Numbered from the stretch's first letter, positions 53,478 to 63,216 are shown. The stretch: 64,000 nt of DNA from Sinomicrobium weinanense (GCF_018863395.1 NZ_JAHKRR010000007.1:62001-126000); one strand, 5' to 3'. Notes: a model not told the origin generated them from the letters alone. Numbers and translations are program-made.

Positions 53478-56400
53478 ATGAAAATAATCAGGCTCTCACT
53501 GAGAAACCCTATCGCCGTTATCGTGGTGATTCTGGCCCTCATATATTTCTCCTTCCTGGCCATACGGAAGATCAAAGTTGATATTTTTCCTCAGATAACA
53601 TCTCCTGCCATTTATATCGCCATGCCATACGGAGGATTGTCTCCCGCATATATGGATGGTTTCATGGCCAACGAGTTTCAAAAAGTACTGGTTTTTGTCA
53701 GTGGCGTACAGGACATGGAATTTAAAAGTGTCCAGGGACTTACCCTGATGAAACTTTCTTTTTACCCGGGAACCGATATGGCGCAGGCAGCCGCAGAAGT
53801 ATCTACACAGGTATCCCGTGCCATGGCATTTACCCCTCCGGGGGCGGTCCCTCCCCAAGTGGTTCGTTTCGATGCCGGGGCACAACCCGTAGGCCAGTTG
53901 GTGTTCGAAAGCCCGAAACGTTCTATCGGGGAACTTCAAAACCTGGTACTGTCCCGTATTCGTCCCATGTTTGTCAATATCCCAGGGATCAGCGCCCCGG
54001 CACCTTTCGGGGGGAATACCCGGACCATGGTGGTCAATGTTATTCCCGAACAAATGCACGCTTATGGTTTAACGGCAGAAGAGGTTATGCTCGCCATTAA
54101 CCGGAATAATTTCCCTTCACCGGCCGGTAATGTGCAAATTGACAACCAGGATTATATGGTCCCGGTCAATACCCTGGAGCTGGGTCCGGAAGACTTTTTA
54201 AATACTCCTGTAAAAACCGGAAACGGGCCTACGGTATTTATCCGCGATATTGCCACTGTCACCGACGGAACGGACAAAATTACAGGATATGCATTGGTTA
54301 ACGGAAAGCGTACGGTATATCTTCCCATCATAAAAAAGGCAGATGCATCTACCCTGGATGCCATAAATAACCTTAAAAATTCCATGGACCTTCTCAAAGA
54401 TACACTCCCTGAGGATGTCTCTGTGGAGTACGTATTCGATCAGTCCGGATATATAGAAAATGCGCTTTCCAATCTGATGCATGAAGGAATACTCGGAGCC
54501 CTGTTAACGGGACTCATGGTACTTCTGTTCCTGGGAGACAAACGAGGGGCGCTCATTGTTGTACTTACAATACCCATCGCCATTTTATCGGCCATAATCA
54601 CCCTCTATTTGTTTGATCAGACCATAAATATAATGACCCTGAGTGGCCTGGCCCTCGCCATCGGGGTACTGGTAGACGAGGCTACGGTAACGATCGAGAA
54701 TATTCACCAGCATTTTGAAACGAACAAACCCAAAAGCAGGGCCGTTTTAGATGCCTTGCTGGAAATCTCGGTTCCCAAATTGCTTATCCTTTTATGTATC
54801 CTCGCCGTACTGATCCCGTCGTTCATGATGGCCGGTGTACCGAGGGATATGTTTATGCCATTGTCCATAGCGGTCGGTGCAGCAATGGTCGCTTCGTTTC
54901 TCGCTTCCCAAACCTTTATCCCGGTGCTGGCTAACTGGATCATGAAAAACAATCACACCGCCCGGGAACAGAAAAAGCAACCGGGACGTTTTGAGAAATT
55001 CAGGAATACATACCTCCATACAATTCTGGGCGGCAAAAAACGTAAACCGCAGATCGTGGGGGGCTATCTCTTAATTGTAATCCTCCTGGTAGGACTCTGC
55101 TTCTCATGGATAGGGACAGATATTCTGCCGGCCAGTGATGCCAGGGACCTACAGTTGCGTATCCAGGCACCGCAGGGATCAACACTTGAAAAAACCGAGG
55201 AATATATTCTAAACATTGAAGATCTCATAAAGGAAGAAACAGGAGAGGGTGGAATTAAGATCACTTCCGCTTTTGTAGGGATGCATTCCCCAAACTCTCC
55301 GATCAATCCTATTTTTCTGTTTACCACCGGATCTCACGAAGCGGTTTTGCAGTTTTCGGTCAACGGGGAGGCCTACAACGGTTCCATGGAAGCCCTGAAA
55401 GAAAGGATCCGGAACAAGGTAGCCGGCAAATTCCCGGAAATACAACTCACTTTTGAACCGATGGAGCTCGTGGAAAAGATCATGAGCCAGGGCAATACCA
55501 CTCCCATAGCCATAAAAATACTGGGCAAAGACCTGAGCCAGGCCAAAACATATGCGCTAAAGTTACAGGACAGGTTAAAAGATATCGACTATATGAGGGA
55601 TGTCCATATCACCGAACCTCTGAACTACCCCAGTATTTCCGTACAGGTAGACCGCGAACGGGTAGCCCAGTTCGGCTTGAGCATGAAACAGGTAAATGCA
55701 GCCCTGACCACGGCAACTTCCTCATCGCGGTACATCAACAAAAATGTATGGATAGATCCTAATTCGGGCCTGGTCTACCAGGTACAGGTGCAACTACCGG
55801 AAACCCGTATCAAAGCTCTGAACGATCTGAGAAAACTACCGTTAAAACCCGGTAGTCTTCATCCCATTTTAGAAGATGTAGCAGACCTGACCCCTTCGGA
55901 AGAGCAGGGACAGGTTAACCGACAGGGACCAAACCGGTTCATTACCCTGCTGGCAAATACACACGACAAGGACCTGGGGAGTGCCGCGGTCGCCGTAAAA
56001 AAAGCCATTCGGGATATTGGTCCTCCCCCGAGGGGTTACCTGGTTAAAATGACAGGAGCTACTGAAATACTGGGAAGCACCCTTTCGGGCTTGCAGGAAG
56101 GATTATTCATTGCCATCATTGTCATTTTTCTATTGCTCTCGGCATACTATCAATCATTCCAGGTGTCCGCCGTTATCCTGTCTATGGTACCGGCAGTGAT
56201 TGGAGGCAGCCTGCTGTTCCTGCTGTTTAGTGGAAGTACGCTTAATCTGCAGTCCTACATGGGGATGATCATGGCCGTCGGCGTTTCCGTATCCAATGCG
56301 GTATTGATCGTAAACCAGGCAGAAGTTTACCGGACAACACAGAGGATCCCGGCATTTAAAGCCGCTCTGGGGGCAGTTGAATCGCGTTTCCGCCCTATTT

Positions 56401-56657
56401 TAATGACAGCTTCGGCCATGATCGCAGGAATGATCCCCATGGCCCTGGGCATAGGAGACGGAGGAGGACAGGTAGCACCATTGGGGCAGGCCGTTATCGG
56501 CGGATTGCTTTTCTCTACTTTGGCCTCTCTCCTGGTATTGCCGTATATCTATACACTGATCCGCAGCAAAGCCACGTTTGACAGTGTATCCCTGGATCCG
56601 GACGACCCTTCATCCAAATACTTTACACCTCAGTCTGAAACAAAAATCGAATCATAA
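53478..56657 (+). CDS. RND-family efflux permease (AcrB/CusA superfamily)
   Basis: 1059 residues with the standard twofold RND layout: TM1 near 12-30, a first periplasmic loop, TM2-6 (about 333-490), TM7 near 525-545, a second loop, and TM8-12 (about 868-1030). TM4 has ALAIGVLVDEATVTIENI, where the acidic pair D-E replaces the D-D of AcrB-type drug pumps. It uses the proton gradient to expel a substrate through TolC. The nearby DUF3347 and haem-binding proteins suggest a metal or metal complex, but the sequence alone does not settle metal versus drug. Confidence 0.92.
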   Translation: MKIIRLSLRNPIAVIVVILALIYFSFLAIRKIKVDIFPQITSPAIYIAMPYGGLSPAYMDGFMANEFQKVLVFVSGVQDMEFKSVQGLTLMKLSFYPGTDMAQAAAEVSTQVSRAMAFTPPGAVPPQVVRFDAGAQPVGQLVFESPKRSIGELQNLVLSRIRPMFVNIPGISAPAPFGGNTRTMVVNVIPEQMHAYGLTAEEVMLAINRNNFPSPAGNVQIDNQDYMVPVNTLELGPEDFLNTPVKTGNGPTVFIRDIATVTDGTDKITGYALVNGKRTVYLPIIKKADASTLDAINNLKNSMDLLKDTLPEDVSVEYVFDQSGYIENALSNLMHEGILGALLTGLMVLLFLGDKRGALIVVLTIPIAILSAIITLYLFDQTINIMTLSGLALAIGVLVDEATVTIENIHQHFETNKPKSRAVLDALLEISVPKLLILLCILAVLIPSFMMAGVPRDMFMPLSIAVGAAMVASFLASQTFIPVLANWIMKNNHTAREQKKQPGRFEKFRNTYLHTILGGKKRKPQIVGGYLLIVILLVGLCFSWIGTDILPASDARDLQLRIQAPQGSTLEKTEEYILNIEDLIKEETGEGGIKITSAFVGMHSPNSPINPIFLFTTGSHEAVLQFSVNGEAYNGSMEALKERIRNKVAGKFPEIQLTFEPMELVEKIMSQGNTTPIAIKILGKDLSQAKTYALKLQDRLKDIDYMRDVHITEPLNYPSISVQVDRERVAQFGLSMKQVNAALTTATSSSRYINKNVWIDPNSGLVYQVQVQLPETRIKALNDLRKLPLKPGSLHPILEDVADLTPSEEQGQVNRQGPNRFITLLANTHDKDLGSAAVAVKKAIRDIGPPPRGYLVKMTGATEILGSTLSGLQEGLFIAIIVIFLLLSAYYQSFQVSAVILSMVPAVIGGSLLFLLFSGSTLNLQSYMGMIMAVGVSVSNAVLIVNQAEVYRTTQRIPAFKAALGAVESRFRPILMTASAMIAGMIPMALGIGDGGGQVAPLGQAVIGGLLFSTLASLLVLPYIYTLIRSKATFDSVSLDPDDPSSKYFTPQSETKIES

Positions 56658-56658
56658 A

Positions 56659-57750
56659 ATGAAAACAATCCATAATTCCATACTGGCAGTGTTTACCGTA
56701 TTGGCGGTTTCCTGCAATACCGATAAACAAGACCCCGTAACAAAGGCCTCTCCGGGGAAGGAAAATGTTATTTCCCTGTCTACCATCAAAGCTAAAAAAG
56801 ATACCGTAAGCTATACCTTAAGCCTGCCCGGGGAACTGTATCCGTACGAATCTGTGACACTCTATGCCAAAATAGAAGGTTTCGTCGACAAGTTATACGT
56901 CGACCGGGGAAGCCAGGTAAAAAAAGACCAGTTGCTGGCCACACTGGATGCTCCCGAGATCGCACAGCACTACCTGGCGGCCAGGGCAAAGCAACGCGAG
57001 GTCTTTCAAAAGTTGAATTTCAGTGAGGCCAACTATCGCCGGATGCTGGACGCTTCTCGCGTGGAAGGTGCAGTATCTACCCTGGAACTGGAACAGGCCA
57101 ATACCCGTTTTTTAGGTGACAGCGCCGCACATAACGCTATACAAGCCGAAATGGAGGCCGCCGAGGAGCTTCAGAATTATACCAGGGTGAAGGCTCCGTT
57201 CTCCGGGGTTATTACAAGACGGCCGGTTTCTCCGGGAACACTGGTGGGAAATACGGAAGAACCCTTATTTGACCTGGCCAGGCAGAATAAATTAAGGCTG
57301 GTAGTTGCTATTCCCGAAAAACACGCTCAGGCCATACAGGATAGCGTTACCGCTGTTTTCACCGTAAACAGCCTTAAAAACAGGACTTTCAGGGCGGGTT
57401 TTTCCCGGAGCAGCGTTGCCCTAGACCCGCAATTGCGTTCCTTAATGGTAGAATTTGATGTGGATAACCCCGGCCAGGTACTCAAGGCTGGTTCTTACGC
57501 CCGGGTTCAATTGAATTTCAGGCGAAGCACTCCTTCTGTCCGGGTGCTACAAAGCAGTATTATACGTACAAAATCCGAAAATTATGTAGCCCGTGTCATC
57601 GAAAATAAAATTAATCTGGTCCCGGTCGACATCGGCCTCGGTTCCGGGGGCTGGACAGAGATCTCCGGGGCCATAGAAGCGGGTGACATCATTGTTAAGC
57701 AAGGGAGTACAAGCCTGACGGAAGGTATGCCCGTTCAACTAAAGGATTAA
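56659..57750 (+). CDS. RND efflux periplasmic adaptor lipoprotein
   Basis: About 363 residues starting MKTIHNSILAVF, 1 base after the permease stop. An earlier in-frame ATG would run into the permease gene. The lipobox is LAVSCNT. The barrel-hairpin-lipoyl arrangement is visible: ESVTLYAKIEGFVDKLYVDR and KKDQLLATLDAPEI (lipoyl halves), a helical hairpin (about 98-155), and KAPFSGVITRRPVSPGT. It links TolC and the permease. A hairpin follows the gene. Confidence 0.92.
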   Translation: MKTIHNSILAVFTVLAVSCNTDKQDPVTKASPGKENVISLSTIKAKKDTVSYTLSLPGELYPYESVTLYAKIEGFVDKLYVDRGSQVKKDQLLATLDAPEIAQHYLAARAKQREVFQKLNFSEANYRRMLDASRVEGAVSTLELEQANTRFLGDSAAHNAIQAEMEAAEELQNYTRVKAPFSGVITRRPVSPGTLVGNTEEPLFDLARQNKLRLVVAIPEKHAQAIQDSVTAVFTVNSLKNRTFRAGFSRSSVALDPQLRSLMVEFDVDNPGQVLKAGSYARVQLNFRRSTPSVRVLQSSIIRTKSENYVARVIENKINLVPVDIGLGSGGWTEISGAIEAGDIIVKQGSTSLTEGMPVQLKD

Positions 57751-57763
57751 CTGTTTAAACCGA

Positions 57764-57812
57764 CCTGGGTTTCCATCTTAGAAATTACAAATGACCTATA
57801 TGGAAACCCGGG
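57764..57812 (+). terminator. long hairpin after the efflux operon
   Basis: CCTGGGTTTCCAT (57764-57776) pairs with ATGGAAACCCGGG (57800-57812), including one T-G pair, around a 23-base loop. TTTCATCGTTTTCTC follows. It begins 13 bases after the adaptor stop and probably ends the operon transcript. Confidence 0.6.
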
Positions 57813-57939
57813 TTTCATCGTTTTCTCTGGTATCTCCACGAACAGCTGAACCTATGAATCCGTGCTTCTGCCAGTAATCCATCGCAAAATCCCCGGCATC
57901 GATGAACTCTTATATCGTTTCAGGACCGCGCTGCAATAT

Positions 57940-59394
57940 TTAATCCAGAATCTGCTTTACAGTCTCAATAAATTTGTCCATCTCCACATCGTTCAGCGAA
58001 GCAAATCCAATCCTGACCCCATTGAATCTTTCGATAAAAATATTATCGGTTTCGAGTAAATAGCCTTGTTCTAAAAGTTTATCAGGCAGGTTTTTTAATA
58101 CCTCCGCATTTTTGAAAACCAACCAGACCGACATGCCTCCTTCAGGTTTTATGAAACTCAGGTGTTCTGAAAGATTATTTTGTAACAAAGAACAAAAATA
58201 ATCTCTGCGATGCTTATATATCCTGACAGTTTTTTTTAAATGCCGGTTCAAATCACCGGACTTTATAAATTCACTTACCGCTCTTTCTAATAAAGGATCG
58301 CCCTGCCTGTCAATGATCCTTCTCAATTTATTAGCAGCCTCCATGATCTCTTTCGGAGCAACAAAATACCCCACACGTACAGATGGTGAGAGACATTTAC
58401 TGAAAGAACCTATGTAGATTACACGGCCATCTTTATTTAAACTTGCCAGGGGCAGTACCGGGCTATTGTTATAATGCAAATCATAGTCATAATCATCCTC
58501 CAGTATGTAAAAATTATGCTTTATGGCCAGTTGCAACAATTCAATACGGCGTTTGGGAGAAAGCCTTACTGTTGTCGGATAATGATGATGGGGTGTTATG
58601 TACAGCAATTTGACTTTCTTCTTTTTACAAATCTCATCCACCTGGCCCACATCGATACCTTCCCTGTCTACTGCTATATGGGCTATCTTACCTCCCAAAT
58701 GATTAATAATATTGTCAACTATCTGATAGCCGGGCAAACTTGTAATGCAATAATCATCCTTTTTTAATAAGGTACTAACAGCAATATAAATTGCCATCTG
58801 GCTCCCCCTGGTTATAAAAATGTTCTGACCATTGGTCATTATTCCCCTGGTAGTATGCAGGTAAGATCTTAGTGTCATTCTCAAATCAAGATCTCCCTCA
58901 ATATGATTGTATTTCAACAAAGCACTAAAAGCATTTTTGGAAAGAATGGAACGATGATATCCATACAGCGTATTCAATGGTGATAACCTTACATCAGGAA
59001 CCCCATCATCGATAAGGCGGACATTATTATAATCAAGGTATAAGGATTCAAGAAAACGGAATTTATTGACTTTATGGCCAGTTCCTTCTACCGCTTCCCC
59101 AAAAACCGTATGCTGCAATGGCTTATACTTTAATTTGGGCAAATTATTTGATACGAAGGTCCCCCTGCATTCATAACTTTCCAACCAGCCCTGACTGGAT
59201 AGTTCTTCAATAGCAGCTATAACAGTTTTACGGTTTAAATTTAGTAAATCTCCAAGCACTCTGGCTCCGGGTAATTTCTGTCCGGGAAAAAGATGTCCTT
59301 CATGGATCGATTTAATTATGGCATCTGTTAACTGCAAGTAGATCGGTTTAGTTGATTCCCTACTAAACTTTAATATCGATTTCCATGGAAACAT
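57940..59394 (-). CDS. MocR-type regulator (GntR HTH fused to aminotransferase domain)
   Basis: 484 residues. A GntR winged helix (about 12-75: IYLQLTDAIIKSIHEGHLFP, ARVLGDLLNLNRKTVIAAIE) is joined to a class I aminotransferase-like domain (about 110-480). The PLP lysine is in IGSFSKCLSP near residue 332, and the cofactor-binding TPHHHYPTT and LEDDYDYDL motifs are present. Such proteins often control vitamin B6, amino-acid or amine genes. It is divergent from the gene at 59502 with a 107-base gap, so that gene is a likely target. Confidence 0.92.
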   Translation of the reverse strand: MFPWKSILKFSRESTKPIYLQLTDAIIKSIHEGHLFPGQKLPGARVLGDLLNLNRKTVIAAIEELSSQGWLESYECRGTFVSNNLPKLKYKPLQHTVFGEAVEGTGHKVNKFRFLESLYLDYNNVRLIDDGVPDVRLSPLNTLYGYHRSILSKNAFSALLKYNHIEGDLDLRMTLRSYLHTTRGIMTNGQNIFITRGSQMAIYIAVSTLLKKDDYCITSLPGYQIVDNIINHLGGKIAHIAVDREGIDVGQVDEICKKKKVKLLYITPHHHYPTTVRLSPKRRIELLQLAIKHNFYILEDDYDYDLHYNNSPVLPLASLNKDGRVIYIGSFSKCLSPSVRVGYFVAPKEIMEAANKLRRIIDRQGDPLLERAVSEFIKSGDLNRHLKKTVRIYKHRRDYFCSLLQNNLSEHLSFIKPEGGMSVWLVFKNAEVLKNLPDKLLEQGYLLETDNIFIERFNGVRIGFASLNDVEMDKFIETVKQILD

Positions 59395-59501
59395 ATACAG
59401 CCATTTTCAGGTCCTTAATCTGGCCCAGTTACAATGTAAAAAGTGTACCACTAAGATAGTCGAATATAATTATATTTTTATTGCGAAAAACAAGGGATAT
59501 A

Positions 59502-60704
59502 ATGAAACACTATAACACATACATCGCAGTCATATTTTCACTGATTCTACCGGCTATTTTTACACAGAGTTCCGCACAATCCATAATAACGAAGGAGGAC
59601 CTGGTTAACGCCACTATTGAGGCAGATGGCAAATTAAGGATTATACCGTCTGAAACTTCTTCTAAAAATGATTTTGACTTTTTTGAAGGTAATTGGAAAA
59701 TCCATAACAAAAAACTCAAAACACGATTGAACAACAGCACGGAATGGATTGAATACGATGGCACCAACAAAGACAAAAAGATATTGAATGGGCTCGGCCA
59801 TACCAATAACAATCGTTCCGTTATTGATGGTAAACCCTACGAAGGCATAGGCCTTACCCTCTTTAATCCGAAAACAAGACTGTGGAGTATTTATTGGGCA
59901 AGCAGCAAAAATGGTATACTTGATAGAGACAATCCTGTCGTAGGCTCCTTTGAAGGTAACATCGGCACTTTTTATGCCCGGGAAACTTTTAATGGTAAAC
60001 CCATTATTGTCATGGCAAGGTGGGATAAAACTGATCCGGACAAAGCCATCTGGAGCCAGGCCTTCTCCGAAGACAACGGAAAAACATGGGAATGGAACTG
60101 GTACATGTACGAAAACCGGATCATTGAAAATGAAAAAGAACTCCGGGAAAAACTGCTGACATTTGACACAAAAATCCCCATTCCTGATCTTTCGTTTGAT
60201 AAAAACGGAGAACTGGTCATCAAAGCCTCCGAAACATCTTCCCACGACGACTTCGATGTGCTGACGGGCAAGTGGAAAATGTACCATAAAAAACTTAAGT
60301 CCAGGTTAAGCAATAATAACGAATGGATTTACCTGGAGTCTGTTGATGTCAATTATGGGACCATATTACAAGGTATTGGCAATACGGATTTATATAGGGC
60401 AACCTTTGATGATAAACCATTTGAAGGGTTTACGTTACGGTTATTCAATCCGGAAACAAAATTGTGGAGTTTGTATTGGGTAGCAAGCGATTCAGGTGTA
60501 CTGGACCCGCCGGTTGTCGGTTCGTTTGACAATGATATCGGACACTTTTTCGGAAAAGATACTTTCAATGGAAAAGATATCGTCATGGTGTTCCGCTGGG
60601 ATATGCGCGACAGGCAGCATCCTGTATGGAGCCAGGCCTTTTCTGAAGACAACGGAAAAACATGGGAATGGAACTGGATTAATGTTTCGTATAAAATGGA
60701 GTAA
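59502..60704 (+). CDS. secreted protein with two near-identical tandem domains, function unknown
   Basis: About 400 residues from MKHYNTYIAVIFS (seven codons after the first in-frame ATG) with a signal peptide ending near SSAQS. The mature part is two repeats of about 190 residues. Each runs from DFDFFEGNWKIHNKKLK or DDFDVLTGKWKMYHKKLK to a final WSQAFSEDNGKTWEWNW. Both contain a conserved FNPxTxLWSxYW and VVGSF. The fold resembles DUF1579-type beta-barrels, which is a guess from the pattern. A Trp-rich pocket could bind a small ligand. Two 51-base stretches of DNA are almost identical, so the duplication is recent or kept uniform by conversion. Confidence 0.7.
   Translation: MKHYNTYIAVIFSLILPAIFTQSSAQSIITKEDLVNATIEADGKLRIIPSETSSKNDFDFFEGNWKIHNKKLKTRLNNSTEWIEYDGTNKDKKILNGLGHTNNNRSVIDGKPYEGIGLTLFNPKTRLWSIYWASSKNGILDRDNPVVGSFEGNIGTFYARETFNGKPIIVMARWDKTDPDKAIWSQAFSEDNGKTWEWNWYMYENRIIENEKELREKLLTFDTKIPIPDLSFDKNGELVIKASETSSHDDFDVLTGKWKMYHKKLKSRLSNNNEWIYLESVDVNYGTILQGIGNTDLYRATFDDKPFEGFTLRLFNPETKLWSLYWVASDSGVLDPPVVGSFDNDIGHFFGKDTFNGKDIVMVFRWDMRDRQHPVWSQAFSEDNGKTWEWNWINVSYKME
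60051..60101 (+). repeat. 51-bp direct repeat, first copy (inside the 59.5-kb gene)
   Basis: TGGAGCCAGGCCTTCTCCGA and the bases following encode WSQAFSEDNGKTWEWNW. It matches 60627-60677 at 49 of 51 positions, and the copies are 576 bases (192 codons) apart, in frame. This marks the end of each domain repeat. Confidence 0.9.
60627..60677 (+). repeat. 51-bp direct repeat, second copy
   Basis: It differs from 60051-60101 only at two silent C-to-T positions. In-frame direct repeats this similar could recombine and delete one domain. Confidence 0.9.
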
Positions 60705-60813
60705 AAATAATTTTGACTTATAACGCAACACTAATGCGTCATAATGGCCTGCCGGTTTTGCTCTTTTTTTCATCTTCTTGCTTTGTTTTTATCAGCACAG
60801 AATTTCAGTAGTC

Positions 60814-61626
60814 ATGGTCTATAAAACAATTGTTCCGGGTGATGAATTAAGGCCCTATATAAAGAGGTTCTGGTTTTTCGATTCGGAAGAATTCATCATC
60901 AGAGAGGAAGTTCTATTGCCTTCGGGTTACCTGCAAATTGCTTTTAATTTAGGAGGTGCCGAATGGCAATCTAAACGTGGTGATAACTTCGAGACCGACA
61001 CAAATTTGGAATTGCGTGGCCAACAAATGGGCCCTTCAAGGACCAAAATGATTGGACGTGATATTATCCTGGGAATCAATTTTCATCCCCATACGGCCTG
61101 CTGTTTTATAAATGACAGAGCCACTATTTTCAGTAATAATATATTCGATCTGCATGACGTTTTTGGAAAAGACACCTCCTTGTTACATGAAATGTTGCTT
61201 TCAGAAAACGATTTAACTGCCCGAATCAATATACTTGAAGCATTTCTGATAAAAAGGCTGAGTAAGTACAAGGTAAAAGAAAGAAATATAGAGTTTCTTA
61301 ATTATATGATATCCTTATTGGCACAAGACATTACTACCCCAACTGCAGTAAAAAAAATGACAACTGAAACGGGATACAGTGAACGTCATATACAGCGGCT
61401 GTTTAAAGAATACATTGGCGTAACGCCTAAAGAACTTCAAAAAATATATCGTTTCCACGAGAGCCTTCGCGAATTAAACAAATCTCCCGGTACTCTTACC
61501 TCGGTTGCATATAAGTGTGGTTACTCAGATCAGTCACATTTTATTAAAGATTTCAAATCTTTTACAGGAATTACACCATCTTCTTACCAAAAAGGGTTAT
61601 TTCCGTCGAGCAGTAGTTTTCTATAA
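60814..61626 (+). CDS. AraC-family transcriptional regulator
   Basis: About 270 residues from MVYKTIVPGDELRPYIKRFW (12 codons after the first in-frame ATG). The N-terminal domain matches the group with YIKRFWFFDS and LLPSGYLQIAFNLGG (DUF6597-like). The C-terminal HTH pair is TAVKKMTTETGYSERHIQRL and TLTSVAYKCGYSDQSHFIKD. It follows the tandem-domain gene on the same strand and precedes an NTF2-like gene. Its effector is unknown. Confidence 0.88.
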   Translation: MVYKTIVPGDELRPYIKRFWFFDSEEFIIREEVLLPSGYLQIAFNLGGAEWQSKRGDNFETDTNLELRGQQMGPSRTKMIGRDIILGINFHPHTACCFINDRATIFSNNIFDLHDVFGKDTSLLHEMLLSENDLTARINILEAFLIKRLSKYKVKERNIEFLNYMISLLAQDITTPTAVKKMTTETGYSERHIQRLFKEYIGVTPKELQKIYRFHESLRELNKSPGTLTSVAYKCGYSDQSHFIKDFKSFTGITPSSYQKGLFPSSSSFL

Positions 61627-61706
61627 AATAGAAATGTCGGTTTTTTACAATCATAACACTTAACTGAAGTATACTTTTATCCAATAAAAGCTTAAATCAG
61701 TTAGTT

Positions 61707-62165
61707 ATGACAGGCAAAAACTATTTATTTGGAATCATGACCTTGGTATTTTTTATCTTCTGTCAGAAAAACTTTGGTCAGACATCTGAACTGGAAGAAG
61801 CAAAAAAGGCAATAGCAGAAAGTAATGCTATTTATTTTAAATCGTATGAAAGAAACGAACCCAAACTTTTTACAGATCGCTATGCCAAGGATGCATGTCT
61901 AATGGAACCGGGTAAACCGATTATGTGTGGTGAAGACGTCGTGGCTGAATTTTTCAGAAAGTCATATGCCGGTGGTACCCGTAGTGGTGAATTTATCACC
62001 CAGGAGGTTTTTGGCGCCGGGGACGGATATGTTGTCGAGGTTGGTTTGCTTAAAATTTATGATGGAAAAGGAAAACAGAAGGATAACGGAAAATATCTGG
62101 TCCTCTGGAAAAAAACACCTGATGGCTGGAAAATGTTCCGGGATGCATTTAGCAGTAATCAATAA
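61707..62165 (+). CDS. exported NTF2-like (DUF4440/SnoaL-type) protein
   Basis: 152 residues with a signal peptide (LVFFIFCQKNFGQ). The rest fits the cone-shaped NTF2 fold: an N-terminal helix (EEAKKAIAESNAIYFKSYE), FTDRYAKDACLMEPGKPIMCG and the closing strand YLVLWKKTPDGWKMFRDAFS. Members may be enzymes or ligand carriers; no active-site residue singles out one of these. Confidence 0.75.
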   Translation: MTGKNYLFGIMTLVFFIFCQKNFGQTSELEEAKKAIAESNAIYFKSYERNEPKLFTDRYAKDACLMEPGKPIMCGEDVVAEFFRKSYAGGTRSGEFITQEVFGAGDGYVVEVGLLKIYDGKGKQKDNGKYLVLWKKTPDGWKMFRDAFSSNQ

Positions 62166-62295
62166 CTGTGAATATTATTAAACATAAATTACTTTGTGGC
62201 TTTAGGTCATATCCATACGTTTGCAATGTCGATTATACTCCACCCGATATACCCAAACAAAAGTAATTTTAGTACTCATTAAATTATTACACATA

Positions 62296-62820
62296 ATGAT
62301 GAAATATATTTTGATATTAATTGGTATGGGAATATTAGTAAGTTGTACTAATAAGACCCGGAATACGAATGATCTTGACGTGAGATCATTACTCTTACAA
62401 CAATTGAAAAATACACATAACAACCAGGAATGGTTTGTGCCTTCAATAAAAGCAATCGAAAATCTTTCAGCGGAACAATCAAACCGGAGAGACAGTACAG
62501 CAAATCATTCCATAGGCGAATTAACTTCTCATTTGATATTTTGGAATGAAAAGCACTTAAAAGCAATAAAAGGTGAAGACCTATCTGATTTCCAAATTGA
62601 AAGCAACGAAGTTACATTTAAAAAATATAAAGATTTAGAATGGAAAACCGCAGTTCAAAAGTTAGATCATCAGCAATCGGAACTGGAGATGTTAATTGAA
62701 AACGCAACACCGGAGCAAATTGATCAATGGGGCTCAGCGATAGCCAATTTAGCGGCACATAATGCATATCATACGGGTCAGATCATTTACATAAGAAAAC
62801 AGAACGGATGGTGGAAATGA
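62296..62820 (+). CDS. DinB-fold lipoprotein
   Basis: 174 residues from MMKYILILIGMGILVSC. That stretch is a lipoprotein signal with a cysteine near residue 17. The mature part is a four-helix DinB-like domain with candidate metal histidines in NHSIGELTSHLIFW and NLAAHNAYHTGQIIYI. DinB proteins are usually cytosolic metal enzymes (thiol-dependent transferases), so a membrane-anchored periplasmic copy is less common. It is the last gene of the A/T-rich plus-strand group. Confidence 0.75.
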   Translation: MMKYILILIGMGILVSCTNKTRNTNDLDVRSLLLQQLKNTHNNQEWFVPSIKAIENLSAEQSNRRDSTANHSIGELTSHLIFWNEKHLKAIKGEDLSDFQIESNEVTFKKYKDLEWKTAVQKLDHQQSELEMLIENATPEQIDQWGSAIANLAAHNAYHTGQIIYIRKQNGWWK

Positions 62821-62961
62821 TTAATCTCCGAAGGGGGTTTTGTATCGGGTATGGACACTCCCAAACAAAATGAATGCAATCTGTTTGAAACAGAGTTATG
62901 CTTAAACAAAACAGGAGATTGCAAAAGCCGGACACTTAAAACCCTAACAATAAAACCCAAA

Positions 62962-62993
62962 TAAAAAGCGAGATCTCTTACAGAAACCTCGCT
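62962..62993 (-). terminator. minus-strand terminator hairpin
   Basis: AGCGAG (62967-62972) pairs with CTCGCT (62988-62993), and on the minus strand TTTTTATTT follows. It lies downstream of the tRNA-like remnant, so it may be the old terminator of that RNA gene. Confidence 0.5.
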
Positions 62994-63191
62994 CAGTGCG
63001 GATGAAGGTACTGCACTCGAACAGCTTATTTCTATTTTAAAATTCCTTAGCAACTTAAAAACACAAAATCAAAACACCTAATATCAATTAGTTACAATTA
63101 AAACAAAACATTTATATTGAGCTATTTCACGATCGCATAAATTCTCGTTTTTCCCCAAAAATTGAATTAAGCTGATAAACTAAATTCTTTT

Positions 63192-63216
63192 CCTTGAGTT
63201 CGACTCGAACCCAAGG
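63192..63216. repeat. 25-bp near-perfect palindrome
   Basis: CCTTGAGTTCGA and TCGAACCCAAGG are inverted arms (11 of 12 pairs) around a single C. The GTTCGA/TCGAAC parts resemble a tRNA T-loop. It could be a regulator site, a recombination site or part of a decayed RNA gene. No integrase is encoded nearby. Confidence 0.5.

Noticed and set aside
56578-56658. Upstream start that would make the efflux adaptor overlap the permease
   Set aside because: The lipoprotein signal begins at 56659, 1 base after the permease stop, which is the better start.
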